Assembly (NCBI RefSeq): GCF_947072685.1 | Contig: NZ_CAMTIK010000012.1 | Location: forward strand, 1 to 64,000 | DNA length: 64,000 nt | Source of the DNA: an uncultured Cetobacterium sp. | Lineage (GTDB): Bacteria; Fusobacteriota; Fusobacteriia; Fusobacteriales; Fusobacteriaceae | Direction of reading: 5' to 3' | Shown: piece by piece, positions 28,810-38,566 of the stretch | Position numbering within the stretch: position 1 is the stretch's first letter | Layout of the letters: every line of letters begins with the position of its first letter | Notes under the pieces: generated by a model | The model's input: only the letters and a program-made list of their open reading frames with translations | The model's database searches: none | Told to the model about the DNA's origin: nothing | Made by a program: the position numbers and the translations under genes

Positions 28810-30063
28810 ATGAACTTTAAAGAATTTAATTTTAAAAATGAAATAATTGCACAAATAGATGCTGTTGGTTACAAAGAGGCTACTCCTATACAGGCAGCTG
28901 CTATTCCGGCCATCTTAAATGGTATTGATATACTTGGTCTTGCTAAAACTGGTACAGGAAAAACTGCAGCTTTTGTTTTACCAATTTTAGAAAAGATAGC
29001 TTCAACAAAGGGTAAAGGAAAGGGAGTTAGAGCGCTTATTATTGCTCCAACTAGAGAACTTGCTGAGCAAATCAATAACACAATTTTACAATTGGGTAAA
29101 CAGATTGGAATTAAAAGTTTGGCTGTCTATGGTGGTACATCTGTTAAAAAACAAGTTGATGCTCTAAAAACTGGAGTTGACATCATCGTTGGGTGTCCTG
29201 GAAGAATTTTAGATCATATTAACCAAGGAAACTTAGGTCTTACTAGACTTGAATTCCTTGTTTTAGATGAAGCTGACCACATGTTAGATATGGGATTTCT
29301 AAAGGACATTGAGAAAATTGTTAAGCATACTCCTAAAAAGAAACAAACTCTTTTCTTTTCTGCAACAATGCCTAAAGAGATAAAAGCTCTAGCTTTTAGA
29401 GTTTTACAAAAAGATCACCAAACTATTGAAATTGAGTACAAAGATCCAGTTAAATTAATTGAACATGAATTGTACCATATTGAAAATGACGATAAGAAAG
29501 CTAAACTTGTAGAACTTTTAGAAAATAGTGATATTGAATCTGTTATTGTATTTACAAATGGAAAACACAAAGCCAAATATCTTAGCAGAATTTTAGAAGC
29601 TAAAGGATTAAAATCTGTAAACTTCCAAGGAAACCTATCTCAAAATCAAAGAGATGCGGCTTTATCTGGATTTAGAAACGGTACTTATAATATCCTTGTG
29701 GCTACTGATATCGCTGCAAGAGGACTTGACATACCTCAAGTTACTCATGTTATAAACTATGATCTACCTAAAACTGCAGAAGCTTTTACTCATAGAAGTG
29801 GTAGAACTGGTAGAGCAAATAAAAGTGGAATTGTTATATCATTCTCATCATCAGATGATAAAAAAATGTTAGCTGAAATTATTAAAACTAATAATACAGA
29901 ATTTCTAAAAGTTCACGGTGAAGAGAGTACTCTTCCTAGCAAAACAAAAGAAGTTTTTAAACAAAAGAACAAAAAAGAATTTAATGGAAATAGTAAATAT
30001 AAAACTCAATCTAACAAAACTCAAAACAACAAAACTCAATCTAGAGAAAAGAAATACAAATAA
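28810..30063 (+). CDS. DEAD/DEAH-box RNA helicase
   Basis: 417 aa; AKTGTGKTAAF, PTRELAEQI, VLDEADHML, FSATMP, ARGLDIP, HRSGRTGRA. Confidence 0.95.
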   Translation: MNFKEFNFKNEIIAQIDAVGYKEATPIQAAAIPAILNGIDILGLAKTGTGKTAAFVLPILEKIASTKGKGKGVRALIIAPTRELAEQINNTILQLGKQIGIKSLAVYGGTSVKKQVDALKTGVDIIVGCPGRILDHINQGNLGLTRLEFLVLDEADHMLDMGFLKDIEKIVKHTPKKKQTLFFSATMPKEIKALAFRVLQKDHQTIEIEYKDPVKLIEHELYHIENDDKKAKLVELLENSDIESVIVFTNGKHKAKYLSRILEAKGLKSVNFQGNLSQNQRDAALSGFRNGTYNILVATDIAARGLDIPQVTHVINYDLPKTAEAFTHRSGRTGRANKSGIVISFSSSDDKKMLAEIIKTNNTEFLKVHGEESTLPSKTKEVFKQKNKKEFNGNSKYKTQSNKTQNNKTQSREKKYK

Positions 30064-30104
30064 AAAATTGGCTGAAGCTATTTATGCTTCAGCCAATTTT
30101 TTTT
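30063..30104. terminator. Bidirectional terminator between helicase and eutH-like gene
   Basis: AAAAATTGGCTGAAGC...GCTTCAGCCAATTTTT. Confidence 0.85.
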
Positions 30105-31170
30105 CTTTTTTTCTTATAAATATCATTTTTGCCAAATATATAGCACTAAATCCTGAAATTAATTTTGCCACGATAAAAGGGAATACTGTTTCTGGAGACA
30201 CTCCCGCTACAAATCCTAACTGACCTCCAAATACATACGCACCTCCAACTGAAAATGCACTATTTATTATTTTACTTTGATTGTTCATTTTATCAAAAAT
30301 TCCAAACATTGGAATACTATTTACTAAAGAGGCCATAAATCCTGTAATCCCATCATCATCTATTCCTAATATATCTCCTAATTTCGATAGTCCTGAGCTA
30401 AAATGTGTTTTAATAAAATGTAAAAATGGAAATGCACCCGCTAATGTCAGTGCTATTCTTATTATTGTTTTCATACTATCATCTATTGGATTTAACCCCT
30501 TTACTAAAGTTATCCCTAGCATTGTTTCCAATATTGTCAAAACTAGTCCTAGCGTAATTATTCCCGTCATAACTTTCCCAAATTTCCCAAAAATACTACA
30601 TATTTTCTCTGGAAAAAACCATAGTCCTATCGAGATTAAGCTGGAAAAAATTACAACTGGTATCAAATTATAAATTATTAATGAAATTTTTATATCCATC
30701 ATAATCCCTGCAACAAAACAGCCCAGTGGAATAGTGGCAACTCCACTTAAAATTCCTTTTGAAAAAGCTTCTTTGGAATTTTCATCAATAATTCCAAAAG
30801 CTACAGGCATTGTAAAAATCACCACAGTCCCAAGCATAGAACCTAAAATCAATCCTGAAAAATTTACCAACTCTTTTTCTACTGCTAAATCTTTAGCCAA
30901 AAAATATCCACCCATATCTATAGCTAAAAATGAATTGATATATACTGAAGGATCAATCCCAGTTAAAGTATATAATGTATTTACAAAAGGTTCCGCTAAA
31001 CTCGATATTATTGGACTTAATGATAAAATCCCTAACATGGCTAAAACCAATGGTCCTGTTACACAAATACCTTCTTGAAATTTTTCTCCATATCCTAATT
31101 TACTTCCAAAACATCTATCTAAAGCCCCTATTATAGCAAAACATGTCAAAATATAAAATATAACTTGCAC
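30082..31170 (-). CDS. eutH: Ethanolamine utilization transporter EutH family
   Basis: 362 aa; multi-TM; LDRCFGSKLGYGEKFQEG, NSIPMFGIFDKMNNQSKIINSAFSVGGAYVFGGQLGFVAGV. Confidence 0.9.
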   Translation of the reverse strand: MQVIFYILTCFAIIGALDRCFGSKLGYGEKFQEGICVTGPLVLAMLGILSLSPIISSLAEPFVNTLYTLTGIDPSVYINSFLAIDMGGYFLAKDLAVEKELVNFSGLILGSMLGTVVIFTMPVAFGIIDENSKEAFSKGILSGVATIPLGCFVAGIMMDIKISLIIYNLIPVVIFSSLISIGLWFFPEKICSIFGKFGKVMTGIITLGLVLTILETMLGITLVKGLNPIDDSMKTIIRIALTLAGAFPFLHFIKTHFSSGLSKLGDILGIDDDGITGFMASLVNSIPMFGIFDKMNNQSKIINSAFSVGGAYVFGGQLGFVAGVSPETVFPFIVAKLISGFSAIYLAKMIFIRKKEKKLAEA

Positions 31171-31279
31171 CCCTTCAAGCCCCCTAAAATTTAATTTCCA
31201 ACTATTTAAGTCACTAGATTATATCACAAAAAATATAAAAATCTAGCGTCTAAACACTAGATTTCTATTTTCACTATAT

Positions 31280-32221
31280 CTATACAGTTTTTACTACACT
31301 CTCTTTAAATAAATCAAAAATTTCTTTTACTTTCAAAATTTTATCTATTTTCCAAGCATCTTTACCTGCAAAAAAGATTCCATTTTCTCTATCTCCATCA
31401 TGAGCTTTTATAAGCGTATCCTTTACGCAAAATTTTCTGCTACACTTTTTCAAACAAGAAGTACATTTCTTTGGAGTTAATACCTCTTCATTTTGAACTT
31501 TTTCAACATATGATGATTTTATCGCATTCGCTGGGAGTCCTGCAGAACTCATTATTTGAACTACATCTCCCTCTTTACAATTAACATATGCTTCTTTAAA
31601 ATCTTGACTCACTTCACACTCTTCAGAAGCAACAAATCTACTTCCCATCTGTATTCCATCTACACCTAATGCCATCATTCTCTGTGCATCTTTTGGGGTT
31701 ATAACTCCTCCGGCACCAAAAACTGGTATAGAAACTCCTTTTACAATCTCTTCCATTATATCCCAAGAATCTTTATCTGTTCCTAAATGTCCACCCGCAT
31801 TTCCGCCCTCTACTACAATCGCATCAGCACCTAACTTCTCAGCTATTTTTGCCAATTTCAAACTGGAAACAATTGGAACTAATTTTACACCTGTTCCTTT
31901 AACTGTATCAAATATATCTCTTGAAAATCCAGCCCCACATATTATCATATCCACTTTCTCATCTATTGATACTTTAACTGCTTCTGCAAAATTTGAAGCT
32001 GCCACCATTATATTTACTCCTAAAGCTCCACCTTTTTCTACAATTAAATTTTTAGCCTTTCTTATCTCATCTTTTAACTCTTCTACAGGAATAGCAGTTC
32101 CAGAAATAACTCCAACTCCACCTTGATTGGCAACTGCGGACGCTAACCTAGACATTGATGCTCTTATTCCCATTCCACCTTGTATTATAGGTACCTCTAT
32201 ATTTAAATCTCCAATTTTCAT
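31280..32221 (-). CDS. NAD(P)H-dependent flavin oxidoreductase (nitronate monooxygenase/FabK-like)
   Basis: 313 aa; PIIQGGMGIRAS, VEGGNAGGHLG, PVFGAGGV, GVDGIQMGSRFVASEEC. Confidence 0.9.
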   Translation of the reverse strand: MKIGDLNIEVPIIQGGMGIRASMSRLASAVANQGGVGVISGTAIPVEELKDEIRKAKNLIVEKGGALGVNIMVAASNFAEAVKVSIDEKVDMIICGAGFSRDIFDTVKGTGVKLVPIVSSLKLAKIAEKLGADAIVVEGGNAGGHLGTDKDSWDIMEEIVKGVSIPVFGAGGVITPKDAQRMMALGVDGIQMGSRFVASEECEVSQDFKEAYVNCKEGDVVQIMSSAGLPANAIKSSYVEKVQNEEVLTPKKCTSCLKKCSRKFCVKDTLIKAHDGDRENGIFFAGKDAWKIDKILKVKEIFDLFKESVVKTV

Positions 32222-32243
32222 TGTAAATTCACCTCCACTTTAA

Positions 32244-32275
32244 TAACATATGTTATAATAACACGTGTTATTATA
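32244..32275. promoter_or_regulatory. Tandem TAACANNTGTTA operator-like dyads
   Basis: TAACATATGTTA (32244-32255) and TAACACGTGTTA (32259-32270), the latter inside 22-bp perfect palindrome TATAATAACACGTGTTATTATA (32254-32275). Confidence 0.7.
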
Positions 32276-32316
32276 AAATGGAAGTCTTTTTTTTTTATTT
32301 TAAAAGTGACCTCTTA

Positions 32317-33711
32317 TTAATTCATTTTTTCAAAAAATACTTTGTATGCTCTATATGTTTCATAGACATCTAATTTTGAGGAAACTTCAAAAGGTGAGTG
32401 CATAGCTAGTAAAGCTGGTCCTACATCTATAGTATTTATTCCAACCTCCGCTAAGAATTTAGCTACTGTTCCCCCTCCACCTTCGTCTACTTTTCCTAAC
32501 TCACCCGTTTGCCAAATAATTCCTGCAGTATTTAATAAATTTCTAATACTCCACACATATTCTGCATCAGCATCATTTGTTCCACTTTTTCCTCTCGATC
32601 CTGTAAATTTCGTTACAACTATCCCATAGTTTAATTTAGCTGCATTTTGACAGTCATGTACCCCTTTGAATAAAGGATCTATTGCTGCATTTACATCTGA
32701 AGATAACGCATTTGAATTCCAAAGAGTTTTTCTTAAATCTAAATCTGAGTAACTCATTTTTATTTTACTTATCAAATCAGCTGTAAAATATTCCAAATAA
32801 TTTGACTGTAATCCTGTAGATCCATTAGATCCTGTCTCTTCTTTATCCGCTAAGAAACAAACTGCTGTCTTTGCAGGAATACCCTCTATATCCACAATTG
32901 CTTTTAGCGATGTATATCCACAAATTCTATCATCTTGTCCATAAGCTCCAATTAGAGATCTATCAAGCCCAACATCTTTAGCTTTAAATGCCGGAACAAG
33001 TTGTAATTCAGCAGATATAAAGTCTTCTTCAATCATTCCATAAGCTCTATTCAACTCTTCTAAAATCGAATATTTTACCATCTCTTTTATACTATCATCT
33101 TTTAATGTAGTTGGGATAGTTCCTACAATAATCTGAAGTTCTTCACCTTTTATAACTTCACCAGTTTTTCTATCTCCTTGATACTTTGCAGCCAAATGAG
33201 GTAATAGATCTGGTATTGTAAATACTGGGTCCTCTTCTTTTTCTCCAATAACAATCTCTTTTTTCTCTCCATTAGACAAAATAACTATCCCATGTAGAGA
33301 TAACGGAATTGAAGCCCATTGATATTTTTTTATTCCGCCATAATAGTGTGTTTTCATATATGCAAGCTCTAACTCTTCATACAAAGGATTTTGCTTTAAA
33401 TCTATTCTTGGTGAATCTATATGAGAAACCACATAGTTGATTCCTTGTGTTACATTTTCTGTTCCTATTACCGCTAAAACTAAATTCTTTTCTCTGTTGA
33501 CATAGTAAACTTTATCTCCAGCTTTTAAGATTTCTTTTGTGCTTGCACAAACAAATCCATGAGATTTCGCCAAAGAAAGTCCATATTTAACATATTCTCT
33601 TTCCGTTTTTCCAATATCTAGTGACCTTTTGTACTCTTCACAAAATTTAAAAATTTCACTCTTTTCAATAATCCCTTGATTTTTCCACCCATTCTCTTTT
33701 TTTAATAACAT
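32317..33711 (-). CDS. M18 family aminopeptidase
   Basis: 464 aa; SHIDSPRIDLKQNPLYEE, GAYGQDDRICGYTSL, DKEETGSNGSTG, GPALLAMHSPFE. Confidence 0.92.
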   Translation of the reverse strand: MLLKKENGWKNQGIIEKSEIFKFCEEYKRSLDIGKTEREYVKYGLSLAKSHGFVCASTKEILKAGDKVYYVNREKNLVLAVIGTENVTQGINYVVSHIDSPRIDLKQNPLYEELELAYMKTHYYGGIKKYQWASIPLSLHGIVILSNGEKKEIVIGEKEEDPVFTIPDLLPHLAAKYQGDRKTGEVIKGEELQIIVGTIPTTLKDDSIKEMVKYSILEELNRAYGMIEEDFISAELQLVPAFKAKDVGLDRSLIGAYGQDDRICGYTSLKAIVDIEGIPAKTAVCFLADKEETGSNGSTGLQSNYLEYFTADLISKIKMSYSDLDLRKTLWNSNALSSDVNAAIDPLFKGVHDCQNAAKLNYGIVVTKFTGSRGKSGTNDADAEYVWSIRNLLNTAGIIWQTGELGKVDEGGGGTVAKFLAEVGINTIDVGPALLAMHSPFEVSSKLDVYETYRAYKVFFEKMN

Positions 33712-33722
33712 AATCTCCTCCT

Positions 33723-34694
33723 CTATTCTTCATAAAATTCTTCTAAATTCTCTATCTGTGAGTATATCACAGCAGCTAACTTATAGGAAAGATGTCTGAC
33801 TCTTTTTTTACTATCAATCTTTACTAACTGTTCCTGTATCACTTTAACCCTCATCTTTTTGAGCCTGTCCAAATCTATTTTTACAGCTACCCTTCCTTCA
33901 GCCTCATATCTTTCTATTATTTCCTTTTCTATTTCTACAGAGTTAACTATCACTCTATCTATCATATCAAAACCAACATGTCTATTTATTGATTCTATAT
34001 GGTCTGCCACGCTATAATTTTCCGTCTCCCCCATCTGTCCCATAGCATTGCATATATATATTTTTCTAGCTTTAGAACTCTTTAAAGCTTCCTGCATGTT
34101 ACCCAGAAGTAAATTTGGTATAATGCTTGTGTATAAGCTTCCTATCGAAAATACAATCAAATCAGCCTCTTCTATAGCTTTTATATTTTCTTTTGGGCTG
34201 TTGACCTCCCCATCATAAAAAACACGCTTTATTCTTTCTCCCAAAACCGGAATATCTGATTCTCCAAACACAAATCCCCCACTCTCTTTTTCTGCAACAA
34301 GTTCTATCTTTTGTAAAGTTGCTGGGAGTATTTTTCCTTTTATATTAAACAATTTTCTAAGTTTTCTTAAGGCTACCTGAACATCCCCAGTTATTTCGGT
34401 CATAGCTGTTATTAAAAGATTTCCTAACGGATGTGCTCCTATTGATGAGTTCTCTTTAAATCTGTATTGAAAAACTTCTTCAATTAAAGGTTCTACATTA
34501 CTAAGTGCAATCATAACATTTCTCAAATCCCCTGGAGCTGGTATATTAAATTCTTTTTTTAAAATACCACTACTTCCTCCACTATCAGCAACTGAAACAA
34601 TTGCTGTTATATCAATTGGAAAGTGTTTTAATCCTCTTAAAACTACAGAAAGTCCACTTCCTCCTCCTATTACAACTACTTTTGGATTTCTCAT
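33723..34694 (-). CDS. yvcK: Gluconeogenesis factor YvcK family (CofD-like)
   Basis: 323 aa; VVVIGGGSGLSVVLRGLK, SVADSGGSSGILKKEF, PAPGDLRNVMIAL. Confidence 0.92.
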   Translation of the reverse strand: MRNPKVVVIGGGSGLSVVLRGLKHFPIDITAIVSVADSGGSSGILKKEFNIPAPGDLRNVMIALSNVEPLIEEVFQYRFKENSSIGAHPLGNLLITAMTEITGDVQVALRKLRKLFNIKGKILPATLQKIELVAEKESGGFVFGESDIPVLGERIKRVFYDGEVNSPKENIKAIEEADLIVFSIGSLYTSIIPNLLLGNMQEALKSSKARKIYICNAMGQMGETENYSVADHIESINRHVGFDMIDRVIVNSVEIEKEIIERYEAEGRVAVKIDLDRLKKMRVKVIQEQLVKIDSKKRVRHLSYKLAAVIYSQIENLEEFYEE

Positions 34695-34804
34695 TATAAA
34701 TTCCCCTTTTTTATTTTGTTATATCTATATTTTATAACATTCTTTTGCAAAAAAAAACTATATTTGTTAAAATAGTTTATATTCTTATATTTGGAGGGAG
34801 TTTT

Positions 34805-35893
34805 ATGAAAAATAATCATGGAGCAAATCTACATCAATTATCTGAAACACTAGGTATTACCGAAGAAAATATTATAGATTTTAGCTCTAATATAAATCCT
34901 TTTGGATTGAGCCCAAAGGGACTGGAAGAATTAAAAAACAACCTAAATAAAGCCAGTATATATCCAGATCCAGATTATACAGACCTAAAAAAAAGTATCT
35001 CTAGCTATTGTAACTGTGATGTTGATAATATTATTCTAGGAAGTGGGGCCACTGAACTCATCTCCTCTTCTATAAAAACAGTCAAACCTAAAAGTACTCT
35101 TCTTTTATCTCCTGCTTACTCTGAATACGAAAAAGAATTAAATAAAATTGATTCGAAAATAGTTAAATTTTTTTATAAAAAAGAAAATAATTTTAAAATC
35201 AATATTGATGAAGTTATCACTCTTATCAAAAAAGAAAATTTTGATATGATTGTCATATGCAATCCTAATAACCCAACTGGACAATTGATCTCTATAGAAG
35301 AGTTGAAAAAAATAATTTTAAATTTTAAAAAACCAATTATGATTGATGAAACATATATTGAGTTTACAGATTTCAAAAATACCTCAGCTACCTCTCTTGT
35401 TCAAGACAATAGTAATATAGTTGTTATAAGGGGTACATCTAAGTTTTTTTCAACTCCTGGAATTAGATTGGGGTATGCTATTGTTTCAAAAGGTGACCTT
35501 TTAGAAAAAATATCTAACCTTCCTAATCTTTGGAACATTAATATTTTTGCTGCAATTATGGGTGAAGCTATGTTTAAAGATTTTGATTTTATAAATATGT
35601 GCTATAAAGAATTTAATAAAAATTTCAATCTTCTTTTTAATGGGTTAAAAAATATACCAACTTTAAAAGTTTATGAAAGCAAAAGCAATTTTATCTTATG
35701 TGAAATTTCAAGTGATAGATATAATACGAATGACCTATATTCCTACCTTTCTAAAAAAGGTCTCATCATTAGAAAAGCGGAGTCCTTTGACGGGTTAAAT
35801 AACAAATTTTTTCGTGTGTGTATTCTCACTGAAGAACAAATTAATCTCTTATTGACAGAGGTTAATAATTTTATAAACAACTTTATTATTTAG
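34805..35893 (+). CDS. cobD: Threonine-phosphate decarboxylase / histidinol-phosphate aminotransferase family (CobD-like)
   Basis: Start at MKNNHGANLHQLSETLG (RBS GGAGGGAG); DFSSNINPFGLSP, NPNNPTGQL, RGTSKFFSTPGIRLGYA. Confidence 0.8.
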   Translation: MKNNHGANLHQLSETLGITEENIIDFSSNINPFGLSPKGLEELKNNLNKASIYPDPDYTDLKKSISSYCNCDVDNIILGSGATELISSSIKTVKPKSTLLLSPAYSEYEKELNKIDSKIVKFFYKKENNFKINIDEVITLIKKENFDMIVICNPNNPTGQLISIEELKKIILNFKKPIMIDETYIEFTDFKNTSATSLVQDNSNIVVIRGTSKFFSTPGIRLGYAIVSKGDLLEKISNLPNLWNINIFAAIMGEAMFKDFDFINMCYKEFNKNFNLLFNGLKNIPTLKVYESKSNFILCEISSDRYNTNDLYSYLSKKGLIIRKAESFDGLNNKFFRVCILTEEQINLLLTEVNNFINNFII

Positions 35894-35902
35894 GGAGGAA
35901 CA

Positions 35903-36739
35903 GTGTTAAAAAATTCTTTACTTATTGGTTCATTGCTATTACCAACTTTAACTTTTGCTAAATATGAACCTTGGAATTTTACTATTTTAGAAGGAAGTCT
36001 TATTAAAGGAAATGCATTACCTAATGGATTTGGAGATTCTGAAAAAGATTTTGTTTTTGAAATTCAAGGAACTACTAGATATAATTTGTTAGATCTCTAT
36101 TGGTTTGTTGATCGTTCAAATGTCTTTAAAAATTCTAACTTAAGTGATAAAAACGGTGTTGACGATAACTATACCTATGCAGAAATTACTCCTAGACTTT
36201 CTATCGATGGTCTTACTGGTCACGATTTATCTATCGGTCCTGTTAACGAGTGGTTTATTGCATATCAATTTGATTATGACAATGTGAGAGGTTTTGAATG
36301 GGGAAAAAATAAAGGTATTAAAAAACATTATGTAGGTCTTGGAAATTACATCACAATTCCTCAATTAAAATATTTAAAATTTGATTATTTTAAAACAAAT
36401 TTATATGCAAGATATGTTGATAGAAATTATGATAGAAATGAAAATGAATGGGACGGATATCTTTTTAATGTCGCTTATGGTGGAACTTTTCATAAGTTTG
36501 AAAATGGCATGAAATTAGGTTTTAGCGGATGGTTAGACTACGATTTTGGAGCTAAAACAAACTCAAATAATGAGACGCATGACTCTTTACAATGGCAAAA
36601 TCAAGTCAGATTTTTTATAAATGATAATTTTTCTGTAAGTTATACTTACCAAATTAATAATCATTTCTCTCAAGTTGATCAATTCACTTCTAATAAAAAT
36701 AATAAATCATTTGGCCTTCACTACGCAATAATGTTTTAA
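35903..36739 (+). CDS. tsx: Nucleoside-specific channel-forming Tsx family outer-membrane protein
   Basis: 278 aa from GTG with GGGAGG RBS; signal peptide; beta-rich; LYWFVDRSNVF; C-terminal aromatic residue. Confidence 0.78.
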   Translation: MLKNSLLIGSLLLPTLTFAKYEPWNFTILEGSLIKGNALPNGFGDSEKDFVFEIQGTTRYNLLDLYWFVDRSNVFKNSNLSDKNGVDDNYTYAEITPRLSIDGLTGHDLSIGPVNEWFIAYQFDYDNVRGFEWGKNKGIKKHYVGLGNYITIPQLKYLKFDYFKTNLYARYVDRNYDRNENEWDGYLFNVAYGGTFHKFENGMKLGFSGWLDYDFGAKTNSNNETHDSLQWQNQVRFFINDNFSVSYTYQINNHFSQVDQFTSNKNNKSFGLHYAIMF

Positions 36740-36742
36740 GCC

Positions 36743-36796
36743 AAAAGCTGATCTGAGAAAATAGAGTAAATTTCTACTATCTCAAATCAGCTTTTA
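36743..36796. terminator. Bidirectional terminator-like hairpin
   Basis: AAAAGCTGATCTGAGA...TCTCAAATCAGCTTTT. Confidence 0.75.
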
Positions 36797-36804
36797 ATTT
36801 TTAA

Positions 36805-38352
36805 CTAAGACTGAACTCTATCGAATGCTTTTTGATTTATCTCTATAAGTTCTTTTAGTCCCAATTTATTTATTCTTTCTATAAACTTTTCATATGATTT
36901 ATCAAAGTCTTCTGCTCCTAAAACCCATTTTTGACTCATCTCATCTAAAGTCATCGTTATTTGCGAATTTATCTTTTGAACTTTCTTTGCTTCTTCTGGA
37001 GTGTATTTAAAAAGTGGAACTTGATCCATTATATACCCATTTTTCATATACATCTCAGACCATTCGGTAGCTTTTGAATCTCCCCAAGCTTTTTCATACT
37101 CGTAGTCCTGACGTGCTCCCATTTTAAATTGTAATCCATTATCTCTTAAAACTTGTAGTGCATTTTTTCCTGGAGCCTTCATCACTTTATCTGTATAATA
37201 TTTTTCCCCATTTTCATTCTTTGCGAAAGTATCTCCCTCTACTCCCCAGTTATAAAGTTCATATCCTTTGTCTGAAAACCAATAGTCCATATATTTTATT
37301 ATTACTACAGGATCTTTAGCACTTGCTGAAATTCCCCACCCTCCTAAAGATGTTGTTCTTGCGTCTGGTGCATAACTCTTTCCTTTATATTTTGGTGGGG
37401 CAATAGCTACAAATTCAAATTTTTCATTCTGTTTTTTTAGTTCTTCATCATTATTGTATCCTGCTGTACTTGCAAACCAATCAAATGTTACTCCCCCAAC
37501 ATCATTCCGTAACATATAGTCTCTTCCACTGAATCCTCTTGTGTAAATCTCTGGGTCTACCAATCCCTCTTTATACCATTTTATTACTTCGGGCATAGCT
37601 TCTTTAAATCTTTCTTCTGTTGGTCCATATTTTACTATCCCATTCTCTATATAAAATCCATATTCGGCACCAAATAGTCCTACCAACTCCTTTGTAGCAA
37701 ATTCAACAGTTCTATCAAAATATGGAATTTCATCTGCTTTCCCATTTCCATTCGGGTCCTGTTCTCTAAACGCTTTTAAAACCTTATAAAAATCATCCAT
37801 ATTTTCTGGTACTTGCAATCCTAATTTATCTAACCAATCTTTTCGTATAAACAAACCTTGTGAGGCCTTCATAGCGTACCAATCATAATAGCATGGAATA
37901 TAATATATTTTCCCATCTGCTGCTACAGCATCCATCTTGTATCTGGGATATTTTTCAAAAAATTCTTTTATATTTGGAGCATGTTTATCTATCAGATCAT
38001 TTAAAGATACCATTCCTCCTGCCATTCCTAAATTTTCAATTTTATCTGGGTAGGCATAGGATATTATATCTGGTAAATTACCAGACGATACAGTCAAATT
38101 AAAAGCTTGTACTTCATCCGTTAAATTTTTAGATGTTGCACTTTCTAGCTTAACATTTGTATCTTTAAAAGCTTCTTTAAATATCAACCAATTCTCATCA
38201 AAAACTTTTCCATTTTGAATTGCTAAAATTGATAGTGTTACTGGTTTTTCTGATATTTTATGATTTTTGTTTTTTTCATCAACCTCATTAGAAAAACTTT
38301 TCACTCCTAATAAAGCTAAAGATAAAACTAACATAGATTTTCTTCTATACAT
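36805..38352 (-). CDS. Extracellular solute-binding protein (carbohydrate ABC transporter family)
   Basis: 515 aa; signal peptide; IRKDWLDKLGLQVPENMDDFYKVLKAFREQDPNGNGKADEIPY. Confidence 0.88.
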   Translation of the reverse strand: MYRRKSMLVLSLALLGVKSFSNEVDEKNKNHKISEKPVTLSILAIQNGKVFDENWLIFKEAFKDTNVKLESATSKNLTDEVQAFNLTVSSGNLPDIISYAYPDKIENLGMAGGMVSLNDLIDKHAPNIKEFFEKYPRYKMDAVAADGKIYYIPCYYDWYAMKASQGLFIRKDWLDKLGLQVPENMDDFYKVLKAFREQDPNGNGKADEIPYFDRTVEFATKELVGLFGAEYGFYIENGIVKYGPTEERFKEAMPEVIKWYKEGLVDPEIYTRGFSGRDYMLRNDVGGVTFDWFASTAGYNNDEELKKQNEKFEFVAIAPPKYKGKSYAPDARTTSLGGWGISASAKDPVVIIKYMDYWFSDKGYELYNWGVEGDTFAKNENGEKYYTDKVMKAPGKNALQVLRDNGLQFKMGARQDYEYEKAWGDSKATEWSEMYMKNGYIMDQVPLFKYTPEEAKKVQKINSQITMTLDEMSQKWVLGAEDFDKSYEKFIERINKLGLKELIEINQKAFDRVQS

Positions 38353-38453
38353 ATTTTAGACCTCCCAAAAAAAATTCTTATTTAAAATATACCCTTTCAT
38401 ATTATTTATTTTCAATGGTTATTTTTCTAACTATATGCATTTTTCCTGTTGTT

Positions 38454-38487
38454 AATATTCTGTTTTCTGTATTGAAAATAGAATATT
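38454..38487. promoter_or_regulatory. 14-bp inverted repeat, operator-like, in divergent SBP/heparinase intergenic
   Basis: AATATTCTGTTTTC-tgtatt-GAAAATAGAATATT, one mismatch. Confidence 0.65.
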
Positions 38488-38566
38488 TACTTTTTTTACA
38501 ACCAAATGTATCATAAAAATAAATTGGATAAAATAATAAAAAATTCTTAGCTAGCGAGGAGGAATT

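Noticed and set aside
31225-31265. Inverted repeat AAATCTAGCGTCTAAACACTAGATTT between eutH and the flavin oxidoreductase gene
   Set aside because: Reads as an ordinary terminator for the minus-strand flavin oxidoreductase gene; no special signal.
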